Of a stretch of 64,000 bases of DNA, positions 31,616-38,970 are shown one piece after another. The position numbers were made by a program, and so were the translations under genes. Position 1 is the first letter of the stretch, and every line of letters begins with the position of its first letter. The notes below the pieces were generated by a model. That model had not been told where the DNA came from. It did no database searches and worked only from the letters and a program-made list of their open reading frames with translations. Source of the stretch: CAYONP01 sp964405335 (GTDB lineage: Bacteria > Armatimonadota > UBA10988); assembly GCA_964405335.1 (NCBI GenBank), contig CAYONP010000009.1, positions 1-64,000 on the forward strand, written 5' to 3'.

Positions 31616-31885
31616 TCACCGGACCAGGGCGGGGAAGCCGCCGAACAGCCGCGCGGAGAAGGTCAGCATGACGTTGGCCATCCACGGCGCGCAGACCAGG
31701 ACGACGAGAAAGACGGCGATGATCTTGGGCACGAAGGCGAGGGTCATCTCCTGCACCTGCGTGGCCGCCTGAATGACCGAAATGAGCAGACCGACCGCCA
31801 GCGCGATGCCGAGCGGTGGGAGCATCAGCAGCAGCATGGTCAGGATGCTGTCGCGACCGATGGTCATCACCGTGGCGGCGTCCAT
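31616..31885 (-). CDS. fliQ: Flagellar export apparatus protein FliQ
   Basis: 89 residues, two membrane helices, standard length. Conserved blocks include PPLGIALAVGLLISVIQAAT and QEMTLAFVPKIIAVF. FliQ packs around FliP and FliR in the export gate. GGAG occurs shortly before the ATG at 31885. Confidence 0.95.
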   Translation of the reverse strand: MDAATVMTIGRDSILTMLLLMLPPLGIALAVGLLISVIQAATQVQEMTLAFVPKIIAVFLVVLVCAPWMANVMLTFSARLFGGFPALVR

Positions 31886-31893
31886 GGCGGCTC

Positions 31894-32646
31894 CTACCCG
31901 AAACTCGCGGCCAGGCCGCGGACGACCAGGTGCCAGCCGTCGACCAGCACGAACATGAGCAGCTTGAACGGCAGCGAGATGATCACCGGCGGGAGCATCA
32001 TCATGCCCATCGACATGACCGTGCTGGCGACCACGATGTCGATCACCAGGAACGGGATGTAGAGCAGGAAGCCAATCTCGAAGGCGGTTTTGATCTCGCT
32101 CAGGCAGAACGAGGGGATGAGCACGTAGCTCGGCGTCTCGGCGCGGGTGGCCGGGCGCGGCTCCTTGGCCATGTCGAGGAACAGCGCCAGGTCGTTCGGC
32201 CGGGTATTGCGAAACATGAACTCGCGCAGCGGCTCCATCGCCGCGGCCAGCGCCTGCTTGCTGTCCAGCTCGTCGGCCAGGTAAGGCTCGACCGCGACGG
32301 TCTGGATCTGCCGGAACGTGGGTGCCATGATGAATAGCGTCATGAACAGCGCGAGGCCGATGATGACCTGGTTCGGCGGCACCTGATGCGTGCCCAGCGC
32401 CTGGCGCAAAAAGCCCAGCACGACGATGATGCGGGTGAAGCTGGTCAGCATCAGCAGCATCGTCGGGGCGAGGACGATGACCGTCAGCAGGAACATCACC
32501 TGCAGCGACGAGTAGCTCTCGACCCGCGTTTCGGGCTGGGTCAGCTGCACGCTGATGCCGGGCAGCGGCAGCACGTCGTCGCCCTGGGCCAGCGCCGCGC
32601 CGGCACAGAGGGCGAGGACGAGCAGCGGCAGCAGGCGACGGATCAT
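31894..32646 (-). CDS. fliP: Flagellar export apparatus protein FliP
   Basis: 250 residues with a cleavable signal peptide (ending ALAQ), typical of FliP. Signatures include LTSFTRIIVVLGFLRQALGT, PPNQVIIGLALFMTLFIM and FLLYIPFLVIDIVVASTVMS. FliP forms the core of the export gate. The start overlaps the fliO stop by 4 bp. Confidence 0.97.
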   Translation of the reverse strand: MIRRLLPLLVLALCAGAALAQGDDVLPLPGISVQLTQPETRVESYSSLQVMFLLTVIVLAPTMLLMLTSFTRIIVVLGFLRQALGTHQVPPNQVIIGLALFMTLFIMAPTFRQIQTVAVEPYLADELDSKQALAAAMEPLREFMFRNTRPNDLALFLDMAKEPRPATRAETPSYVLIPSFCLSEIKTAFEIGFLLYIPFLVIDIVVASTVMSMGMMMLPPVIISLPFKLLMFVLVDGWHLVVRGLAASFG

Positions 32647-33143
32647 CGGCCCACCGCCTCGAGGCGAACGGTCTGCAGCCGGGCGAGGAAGCTCTCGGGG
32701 CCCGGTTCGGCGGGATCGAAGCCGACCTCGCCGGCGGGCAGCTCGAGCAGGCAGCTCAGCCCCTCGCCGCTGCTGCCGAGCAAGATGGCCCGCTCGCCGA
32801 GGGCGACCAGGTGCAGCCCGCGGCCGCCGCCGAGCGGCAGCGTCTCGAGCAGGCGCAGGCGCTGCTTGAGCGGCGCCGCGGTGCGCGGCCCGAACCGCAG
32901 CCGGGCCAGCCAGGCAACGCCGATGACCATGCCGAGCACCAGCACCAGCGAGCCGAGCGTGCGCAGGATGAGCAGGGCGGGGTGCGGACCGAAGGCCGGG
33001 AGTGCCGGTGAAACGTACGGCTCGACCGTCTCCTGCGCCATGGCGCCGACGGTAAGGGAGGCGATGCTCGCCAGGCAGAGCCCGAGCCGTAGGCGTGCGG
33101 GCCCCGCATCACGCAGGTGCGGTGAGCCGATCGTTCCAGCCAC
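32643..33143 (-). CDS. fliO: Flagellar biosynthesis protein FliO
   Basis: 166 residues. A signal or first hydrophobic segment (to about residue 37) is followed by a short outer loop and a membrane helix (LGSLVLVLGMVIGVAWLA). The FliO cytoplasmic beta domain follows (RLLETLPLGGGRGLHLVALG, ERAILLGSSGEGLSCL). FliO assists FliP assembly. The GTG at 33143 has GGGGA upstream. The gap to fliN is 110 bp and contains a paired palindrome, so fliO may have its own control. Confidence 0.85.
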   Translation of the reverse strand: MAGTIGSPHLRDAGPARLRLGLCLASIASLTVGAMAQETVEPYVSPALPAFGPHPALLILRTLGSLVLVLGMVIGVAWLARLRFGPRTAAPLKQRLRLLETLPLGGGRGLHLVALGERAILLGSSGEGLSCLLELPAGEVGFDPAEPGPESFLARLQTVRLEAVGR

Positions 33144-33177
33144 TGGCGTCCCCGGGGTCGGGCCGCGGCTCGCCGTC

Positions 33178-33195
33178 AGTTAAGCGAGCTTAAGC
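33178..33195. promoter_or_regulatory. Paired palindrome AGTTAAGC-ga-GCTTAAGC before fliO
   Basis: The layout is the same as at 3209-3226 before flhA: two octamers separated by 2 bp, the second exactly GCTTAAGC. It lies 35-52 bp upstream of the fliO start within the only sizeable gap of this operon. Confidence 0.35.
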
Positions 33196-33253
33196 CCCGC
33201 CCGTCGGAGGCCATTCTGCCGGTGGTCCGGCGCGGCGGCATAGCCAGCGCTGG

Positions 33254-33568
33254 CTATCTTTGCCCGGCGCGGCGCGGCCGGTTCGGCCGCCGGTCGGCTT
33301 TCTTCGCGTGCTGGCCGGCAATCTCGGTCACCCGCACGGCGAACGCGTCGTCCTGCACGACCACCTCGCCGAGGGCGATGATCCGCCCGCGGCAGCGCAG
33401 CTCGACCGGCTCGCCGGCGAGGCGGTCGAGGGTGACCACCGATCCGGGCCCAAGCCGCTCGACCTCGCGAAAGCGCATCGTCGTGCGGCCGAGTTCGACC
33501 TGCACGCTCAGGCGCACCCGCTCCAGTCGGCGCAGCTCGGTCAGCGGCTCTGCCGGCGCGGCGCTCAT
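33254..33568 (-). CDS. fliN: Second FliN-family (SpoA) C-ring protein
   Basis: 104 residues from the ATG at 33568. A single SpoA domain is visible: VRLSVQVELGRTTMRFREVE, LGPGSVVTLDRLAGEPVELR and GEVVVQDDAFAVRVTEI. FliN binds FliM and FliH in the motor switch. It overlaps the upstream fliN-type gene by 4 bp. Two SpoA genes in tandem could give switch and export-sorting roles, or one may substitute for part of FliM, which is absent here. Confidence 0.9.
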   Translation of the reverse strand: MSAAPAEPLTELRRLERVRLSVQVELGRTTMRFREVERLGPGSVVTLDRLAGEPVELRCRGRIIALGEVVVQDDAFAVRVTEIAGQHAKKADRRPNRPRRAGQR

Positions 33569-34179
33569 GCCGTCGCTCCCAGGGCGGTGATGCGGATGCC
33601 GAAACTGTCGTCGACCACGACCACCTCGCCCCGCGCGATGCACTTGTCGTTGATGAACAACTCGACCGGCTCGCCGGCCAGCTTGTCCAGCTCGACCAGC
33701 GAGCCGGGGTGCATCTTGAGAATGTCCTCGATGGTCATCTCGGTGCGGCCGATTTCGGCCGAGACCTGCAGCATCACGTCGGCCAGCAAGTCGTGATCGC
33801 CGACCCGGTCGTGCTCCTTGTGTGTCGCGCCGAAGGCGCCGCCGGCCGCCGCGGCGAGGCTGCCGGTCGCCTGGCCGGTGGTGTCGGTGTAGGTCTCGGC
33901 GGCATCGAGCGCGTCGGCCAGCAGCGCGCTGATGGCGTCCTGGCCGAGCAGCTCGCGGCCCTCGCCCGTGGCGGTCGGCGCGGCCGTGCCGATGGGCTCG
34001 GTGCTCAGCTCCTCGAGCGGCTCTTCGTTGGCCACCGGCTCGTCGGCCGGCTCGTCGGCCGGCTCGTCGGCCGGCTCCGGCTCGTCGCTGCCGGCGCCGG
34101 CCAGCAGCTCGGCCAGCTCGTCGGGGCTGACCTGCTCGTCGGCGGCCGGGCTGTCGGTCTGGTTCGTCTCATCGGACAT
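33565..34179 (-). CDS. FliN/FliY-type switch protein with acidic N-terminal extension
   Basis: 204 residues from the ATG at 34179 (AGGTGG eight bases upstream). The first 80 residues are acidic with repeated ADEP units. Then LLGQDAISALLADALD resembles the CheY-binding LSQxEIDALL start of FliM/FliY. The C-terminal SpoA domain includes SAEIGRTEMTIEDILKMHPG, LDKLAGEPVELFIND and GEVVVVDDSFGIRIT. It forms part of the motor switch. The middle domain of FliM or the CheC-like domain of FliY is not evident. Confidence 0.9.
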   Translation of the reverse strand: MSDETNQTDSPAADEQVSPDELAELLAGAGSDEPEPADEPADEPADEPVANEEPLEELSTEPIGTAAPTATGEGRELLGQDAISALLADALDAAETYTDTTGQATGSLAAAAGGAFGATHKEHDRVGDHDLLADVMLQVSAEIGRTEMTIEDILKMHPGSLVELDKLAGEPVELFINDKCIARGEVVVVDDSFGIRITALGATA

Positions 34180-34191
34180 GGTTGCGCCCAC

Positions 34192-34830
34192 CTATTGCAT
34201 CACAAACTCGCGCAGATAGATCGCGGTCATCGGTACCGGCGAGGTGCCACCGGCGGCATCGTCGACAATCGCGGCGAAGCGCTCGAGCAGCACCGTCTTG
34301 AGCCCCTCCTTGCCCGCGGCCGCCTGCAGCTCGGCAAACTCGCGCGAGCTGACCTCGAGCAGCAGCGAGTCCTGCATCCGCGTCTGGACATCGGCGCTGA
34401 GGAGCAGCCGGATGAGGGCCAGCACCGCCTCGCTCGGCCCCTCGCGCGGGGGCAGCTTGGCGTCGGCCGGCGGTGGATCCGGCTCCGGCGGCACGTCGGG
34501 GTCGATCTTGGCCATGGTCAACCGGAAGTGGTGCGCGTCGAGGGGATCGAGCTCGAACCCAATCGCCACCTGGCAGCGGATGTAGCGGTCGCCCTCGGCC
34601 AGGTTGACCGTCAGGGGAGCCAGCGGGTAGACCACCGTTTCGAGCACCGGATCGGCATCCCAGGCGGCCTGCGCGTCGGCCTGCTGCCGGGCCTTGTTCT
34701 GCTGCCAGAGAAAGCCCGCCGCGCCCAGCGCGGCCAGCGCGACGACTCCGAGCAGCAGGATCATGCCCTTGCCGCGCTTCCTCTTCGGCTCGGCGCCCTC
34801 GGTTCCCTGGGCGGCCTCTGCTTCGGCCAT
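34192..34830 (-). CDS. fliL: Flagellar basal-body-associated protein FliL
   Basis: 212 residues: a basic cytoplasmic tail (PKRKRGKG), one membrane helix (MILLLGVVALAALGAAGFLW), then a periplasmic domain. The FliL core is seen in YPLAPLTVNLAEGDRYIRCQ and the end GTSPVPMTAIYLREFVMQ. A proline/aspartate-rich insertion (PDVPPEPDPPPADAKLPP) makes it longer than usual. FliL rings surround stators and increase torque. It follows motA; motB is missing between them. Confidence 0.92.
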   Translation of the reverse strand: MAEAEAAQGTEGAEPKRKRGKGMILLLGVVALAALGAAGFLWQQNKARQQADAQAAWDADPVLETVVYPLAPLTVNLAEGDRYIRCQVAIGFELDPLDAHHFRLTMAKIDPDVPPEPDPPPADAKLPPREGPSEAVLALIRLLLSADVQTRMQDSLLLEVSSREFAELQAAAGKEGLKTVLLERFAAIVDDAAGGTSPVPMTAIYLREFVMQ

Positions 34831-34842
34831 GCGTCACTCTCC

Positions 34843-35604
34843 TCAGGCCGCGCGGGCCAGCAAGCCCATCGCCCGGTGGACCTGCAGCCGCTCGGCCACC
34901 AAGCGCGGGTGCAGGCGTTGCTGCAGCAGCACCAGGCCATCGATCCAAAGCTCCCGCTCGGCCGCGCGCAGGCGCAGCGCCCGCCGGCGGAGCAGCATCT
35001 GCGGCGCGCAGACCAACTGCGCCAGCGCCACGCCATAGCCGGTGGCCAGCAGCGCGCCGGCCAACGCCGGCGCCATCGCCTCGGGCGGGCCCAGCAGCGA
35101 CTGCACCATGCCGGCCAGGGTCAGAATCACCCCGCCGTTGACCGCGCCCTCGGCCAGCCGCTGCCAGCCCTCGGTCGGCTGGCGGTCGAGCGCCTCGAGC
35201 TCGGCCGCGGCCTGGCGCAGCGCCGCCTCCAACGCCGTCGGCTCGACCTCGGCGCTGAGCAACCGAAGCGCCAGCCCTTCGAGTAGACCGCCCGCGGCAC
35301 TGGACTGCTGGGCGAGCCAGCGCTCGCCGTGGCTCCGGTAGCCGCGCGACAACTCGATCAGGCGGGCCGCGGCGGCCTCGATATCGGCCTCGGCCGGGCG
35401 GTCGAAGATGCGCCGTACCGCTGACAGGGGCTGGCAGCAGAACAGGTATCCGACCGCCGACAGCACCACCGCCGCCAGCGCCACGGGATGCCACAGTCCG
35501 GCCGGCCGGCCGGCCAGTCCGGAGCCGACCGCGAGAGCCGCTACCGCGATGAGGTAACCCGCCGCGGTGAGCGATCGCTGCAGAGCTCGCGTTGGTCTTG
35601 GCAT
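34843..35604 (-). CDS. motA: Divergent MotA-like stator protein
   Basis: 253 residues from the ATG at 35604. Two early membrane helices, a cytoplasmic loop and a late pair of helices follow the MotA plan. The part AALAGALLATGYGVALAQLV with a following CAPQ (matching the conserved second proline) is MotA-like, as is ELWIDGLVLLQQRLHPRLVA. The first proline motif (usually A-P-A-x-G-M-I-G-T) reads AEGAVNGGVILTLAGM, so it is not conserved. No motB follows. The proton or sodium stator function is therefore plausible but not certain. Confidence 0.75.
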   Translation of the reverse strand: MPRPTRALQRSLTAAGYLIAVAALAVGSGLAGRPAGLWHPVALAAVVLSAVGYLFCCQPLSAVRRIFDRPAEADIEAAAARLIELSRGYRSHGERWLAQQSSAAGGLLEGLALRLLSAEVEPTALEAALRQAAAELEALDRQPTEGWQRLAEGAVNGGVILTLAGMVQSLLGPPEAMAPALAGALLATGYGVALAQLVCAPQMLLRRRALRLRAAERELWIDGLVLLQQRLHPRLVAERLQVHRAMGLLARAA

Positions 35605-35608
35605 CGAT

Positions 35609-36586
35609 CTAGATCTCGTCGCGTTCGGCCCGAAACTTAGCCCGGCAGAGCATGACCAGCAGGTAGCCGGCGACCATCGCCTCGAGCGGCCGGCGCACCG
35701 GCAGCGCCGGCGGCCGGCCCGCGCCGCCGGGGGCGTCGGCCCGGATGAGCAGCCCACGCGGCCGCCACTCGCGCACGCCGCGCACCGCGTCGAGTCGTGG
35801 CTTCAGGCGGTCGGCCTCGCGCGCCAGGTGGTCGACCAGCCGCTCGAGCGACCGCGCCTGAGGTTCGCCGTCATCGCCGCCGACCTCATACAGCAACGCC
35901 ACCGCACGGTGCCGCGCGGCGAAGTAGCGGTGGCACAGGCTGGTCGCATAGCCGGCCGGGGTGCGGGTCAGGCGGATCGGCTGACCGACCCGCTGCTCGC
36001 CGGCGACGATGCCGCGGGCCAGCGACTCGGCCAGGCCGTCGAGCGCCCGGTCGCCGGTCGGGTACCACTCGATCCAGTCCGCCTCGCGCGGGCCGGCGCG
36101 GCGCATGCCGAACTGGTGCAGGTCGATCACGAGGTGCGGCTGCCAGGCGTCGAAAACCCGCATCACCGCCCGGTTCTCGGCTTGATCGCGAAGCAGCCAC
36201 GAGCGGTTGAGGTCGACTCCGCGGCTGTTGGCCCGCCGCCCACGCGCGGCGCCGTCAGGGTTGACCGTGGGCATCAGCAGCACCGCGACGCGGTCGAACG
36301 GCGCGTTGCGGCCGGCGGCGCTCTCCATCCAGCGCACCGCGGCGCGTGCCGGCGCCGGCTCGTCACCATGCTGCTGGGCCAGGACCAGCACTCGGATCTG
36401 CTCCTCGGGCGCACCCGGCCGCATGGTCGCAATCAGCAGCGGGAGGTCACGTCCCTCGGTGCTGGTGCCCGCCGACTGCGCAAACAGGTGTGGCGCCGCG
36501 GCCGACCAACGCGCGACGGCGGCGGCCACGTCGGCCGGCGCGCCGGCGACGGGCAGGGACAGCAGGCCGGCAAGCAGCCACCTCAC
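35609..36586 (-). CDS. M14-family zinc carboxypeptidase inside the flagellar operon
   Basis: 325 residues with a short signal peptide (LLAGLLSLPVAGA). Zinc ligands H-x-x-E are in QQHGDEP (about residue 72) and DLHQF (about 155). The substrate-binding NPDGAARGRRANSRGVDLNR block and the catalytic Glu in LLYEVGGDD (about 232) are also present, so it should be active. A C-terminal hydrophobic stretch (MVAGYLLVMLC) may anchor it. M14 enzymes include peptidoglycan carboxypeptidases that trim stem peptides. It sits between flbD (4-bp overlap, GTGA) and motA, where motA/motB would normally follow flbD directly, suggesting a role in wall remodelling around the motor (inference). Confidence 0.85.
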   Translation of the reverse strand: MRWLLAGLLSLPVAGAPADVAAAVARWSAAAPHLFAQSAGTSTEGRDLPLLIATMRPGAPEEQIRVLVLAQQHGDEPAPARAAVRWMESAAGRNAPFDRVAVLLMPTVNPDGAARGRRANSRGVDLNRSWLLRDQAENRAVMRVFDAWQPHLVIDLHQFGMRRAGPREADWIEWYPTGDRALDGLAESLARGIVAGEQRVGQPIRLTRTPAGYATSLCHRYFAARHRAVALLYEVGGDDGEPQARSLERLVDHLAREADRLKPRLDAVRGVREWRPRGLLIRADAPGGAGRPPALPVRRPLEAMVAGYLLVMLCRAKFRAERDEI

Positions 36587-36795
36587 CGCGCGGTCTCCGC
36601 CTCGACGATCGGCCGGAAGGCGACCCGGCGCTGGTACTCGACGACCTTGTCGACCACCGTCTCGACCGGGTCGTCGACCAGGTAGAGCTTGCCGGTGTGG
36701 AGCCGGATGACGGTGTCGGGCGTCGCCTCGATGGTCTCGATCAGGGCGGCGTTGAGCACGAAGCTCGAGCCGTCGAGCCGGCGCAGTCGGATCAT
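36583..36795 (-). CDS. flbD: Flagellar protein FlbD
   Basis: 70 residues from the ATG at 36795 (GAGG eight bases upstream; a GTG at 36804 is an alternative). It is a FlbD family member: IRLRRLDGSSFVLNAALIET, then PDTVIRLHTGKLYLVDDPVE. FlbD-type proteins are usually encoded after flgE and before motA; the molecular role is poorly known. Confidence 0.92.
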   Translation of the reverse strand: MIRLRRLDGSSFVLNAALIETIEATPDTVIRLHTGKLYLVDDPVETVVDKVVEYQRRVAFRPIVEAETAR

Positions 36796-36845
36796 GGCAG
36801 TCACCTCGGCCCGGCCGGCTCAGGCCGGCCGGGCCGCGTTCAGGC

Positions 36846-38087
36846 TTACCGCTTCAGGTTCAGCGCTTCCTGCAGGATCTCGTCCGCGGTGGTGACCAGC
36901 CGCGCCGAGGCCTGATAGCCGCGCTGGAAGACGATCATCTGGGTCAGCTCGCTGGGCAGGTCGACGTTCGACCGCTCGAGCGACTGCGACTGGATCGTGC
37001 CCACCCCGGCGGTGCCGGGGGTCAGGAGCTGCGCCAGGCCGGTGTTGGCCGTCGGCTTGAACAGGTTGCCGACGGTGCGCGCCAGGCCCTGCACGTTGGC
37101 GAAGTTGGCCAGGCTGAGCTGCGCCACGGGGCGGGTCAGACCATTGCTGAACATCGCCGTGATGTGGCCCTGGTCGTCGGTGCCGATGTCGATCAGAAAG
37201 CCCGGCTCGAAGCCGTCCTGGTTGGTCGCCTCGAGTTCCGAGCCGGCGCCGTACTGGGTCAGCCGCGCCATATCGATGCTGATCGCCTGCGGGTCGGTGC
37301 CGCCGGCGGTCACCCCGCCGTTGGCCACCGTCACCGTCGCCGTGCCGGTGCCGCCGCTGGCCACGTCGCCCTCGGCGGTGAAGGTCAACGTGCCCGAACC
37401 GACGTTGTTGGCACCGACCTGCGCGACCCAGCTCCACTCGCGCGGATTGGCCGTCTTGGTGTAGGTCAGGTCCATCTGGTGCGGCACGCCGAAGCTGTCG
37501 TAGTAACGGTACTGCATCTCGGCGATGTCGCCGGTCGCCGCCGCCGCGTCGAGGTTGCCCGCCATGGTCACCTCGCCGGTCGCCTTGGCGTTGAGCGTCA
37601 AGCCGGGCGGGATGACGATGTCCTCGGGCACCGCGCCGGCCGGCACGGTGCCGGTGCCGATGTCGAACAGCAGGCCCTGCACCTTCAGCCCGCTGGCGGC
37701 GTGGACCATGGTCCCGTCCGACTGCAGCGTGAACGCACCGTCGCGCGTGTAGGCCGCCTCGCCCATGCCGTCTTTGAGCTGGAAGAAGCCGTTGCCCATG
37801 ATCGCCAGGTCGAGGTTCTGACCCGTGTAGGTCAGCGTGCCCTGCTGGAACTGCGTGGTGTTGGTGGCCAACTGCACGCCGGCGCCGGCCTGCACCGGGT
37901 TGAGGCCGGTGACGCCGTCCGACACACCCCGCGCGGCGCGCAGGGTTTGACTGAACAACGTCGCGAACCCGGGCCGGCTCGATTTGAAGCCGGACGTGTT
38001 CAGGTTCGCGATGTTGTTGCCCGTGATGTCGATTCCGCTGGCGTGCGCCGCCATGCCGGAAATCGCGGTACTGAGCAGACGACTCAT
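36846..38087 (-). CDS. flgE: Flagellar hook protein FlgE
   Basis: 413 residues. The N-terminus (LLSTAISGMAAHASGIDITG, NNIANLNTSGFKSSRP) and C-terminus (LERSNVDLPSELTQMIVFQR, GYQASARLVTTADEILQEAL) are the hook family ends. The central part is glycine- and threonine-rich, with D1/D2 domain features. GGAGGAC precedes the ATG. It polymerises into the hook after export. Confidence 0.97.
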   Translation of the reverse strand: MSRLLSTAISGMAAHASGIDITGNNIANLNTSGFKSSRPGFATLFSQTLRAARGVSDGVTGLNPVQAGAGVQLATNTTQFQQGTLTYTGQNLDLAIMGNGFFQLKDGMGEAAYTRDGAFTLQSDGTMVHAASGLKVQGLLFDIGTGTVPAGAVPEDIVIPPGLTLNAKATGEVTMAGNLDAAAATGDIAEMQYRYYDSFGVPHQMDLTYTKTANPREWSWVAQVGANNVGSGTLTFTAEGDVASGGTGTATVTVANGGVTAGGTDPQAISIDMARLTQYGAGSELEATNQDGFEPGFLIDIGTDDQGHITAMFSNGLTRPVAQLSLANFANVQGLARTVGNLFKPTANTGLAQLLTPGTAGVGTIQSQSLERSNVDLPSELTQMIVFQRGYQASARLVTTADEILQEALNLKR

Positions 38088-38173
38088 CTGCGTTGTCCTC
38101 CATGCTGGCCGGCCGCAATCGGCGACCGGCGCGGGGCTTCCTGGTGAGGACCGGCCCCGGGCGGCTCGTCCGC

Positions 38174-38539
38174 CTAGACGATGACCATGCTGTCGATGTT
38201 GGTGAACACCCGCTCGCGCAGCGACTCCTGGTCGGCCACGGTGACCACCGTGCGGCTCGGCACGCCGACCACAAACGCGGTCTGGTCGGCCAGCACCAAC
38301 GTCGTCTTCGAGCCCTTGCCGGCCGCCTTCGCGACGCCCTCGTCGAGCCGCCGGAGCAGCTCGTCGTCGAGCCGGATGCCGCGCTGCTCGAGCCGCTGCA
38401 ACGCGTGCTTCGAGAACTCGAGCGCCGGCGTCGCGCCGGCCTGGCGCAGCGCCTCGGCAAAGCCCGTCGCACCGGTCTTCAGCCGCTCGGCGCGCGCCAC
38501 CTCGGCGCGGGCTGCCTGGGCCGCGGGGTCAATGCGCAT
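38174..38539 (-). CDS. Flagellar operon protein, TIGR02530 type
   Basis: 121 residues. Strong family blocks: FSKHALQRLEQRGIRLDDEL, AKAAGKGSKTTLVLADQTAF and the ending VFTNIDSMVIV. Members are always encoded between flgD and flgE in many Gram-positive and deep-branching bacteria; the role is unknown, possibly regulation of hook assembly. GAGGAGG precedes the ATG. Confidence 0.9.
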   Translation of the reverse strand: MRIDPAAQAARAEVARAERLKTGATGFAEALRQAGATPALEFSKHALQRLEQRGIRLDDELLRRLDEGVAKAAGKGSKTTLVLADQTAFVVGVPSRTVVTVADQESLRERVFTNIDSMVIV

Positions 38540-38555
38540 CGCGCGCCTCCTCGGC

Positions 38556-38957
38556 CTACTCGACCGCTTCGAGCGAGCTGAACAGCAAGCTCTGCTGACC
38601 CAACCGCAGCACCGCGCCCTGGTCGCTGGAGACCACCGAGTCGACCACCCCGCTGACCGCCGTGCCGTCGGGCGCCGTGCCCGAGACCGTGCGGCCGATC
38701 AGGCTGACCGCCTCGGTGAACTGGCTGCCGGTGACCAACTGTGCCAACTGCTGGTTGATCTCGACCTGCTGCTGCATGCTGCTCATCGAGGCGAGCTGGT
38801 TCATGAACGCCTGCTGGTCCATGCCACTGAGCGGATCCTGGAACCGCAACTGGGCCACCAGCAGGTTGAGGAAGGCCTCCGAATCGAGCGACTGCTTCGG
38901 CACGCGCGCCGCGCCGAGCGAGGGATCGTACGTCACTCCCGAAATGGCCGACGGCAT
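38556..38957 (-). CDS. flgD: Flagellar hook-capping protein FlgD
   Basis: 133 residues. Conserved FlgD N-terminal region: EAFLNLLVAQLRFQDPLSGM, DQQAFMNQLASMSSMQQQVE, then AVSLIGRTVSG. It is a short form lacking the Fn3/tudor region of enterobacterial FlgD. It caps the growing hook. AGGAGG precedes the ATG. Confidence 0.95.
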   Translation of the reverse strand: MPSAISGVTYDPSLGAARVPKQSLDSEAFLNLLVAQLRFQDPLSGMDQQAFMNQLASMSSMQQQVEINQQLAQLVTGSQFTEAVSLIGRTVSGTAPDGTAVSGVVDSVVSSDQGAVLRLGQQSLLFSSLEAVE

Positions 38958-38970
38958 CGCATCCTCCTTT

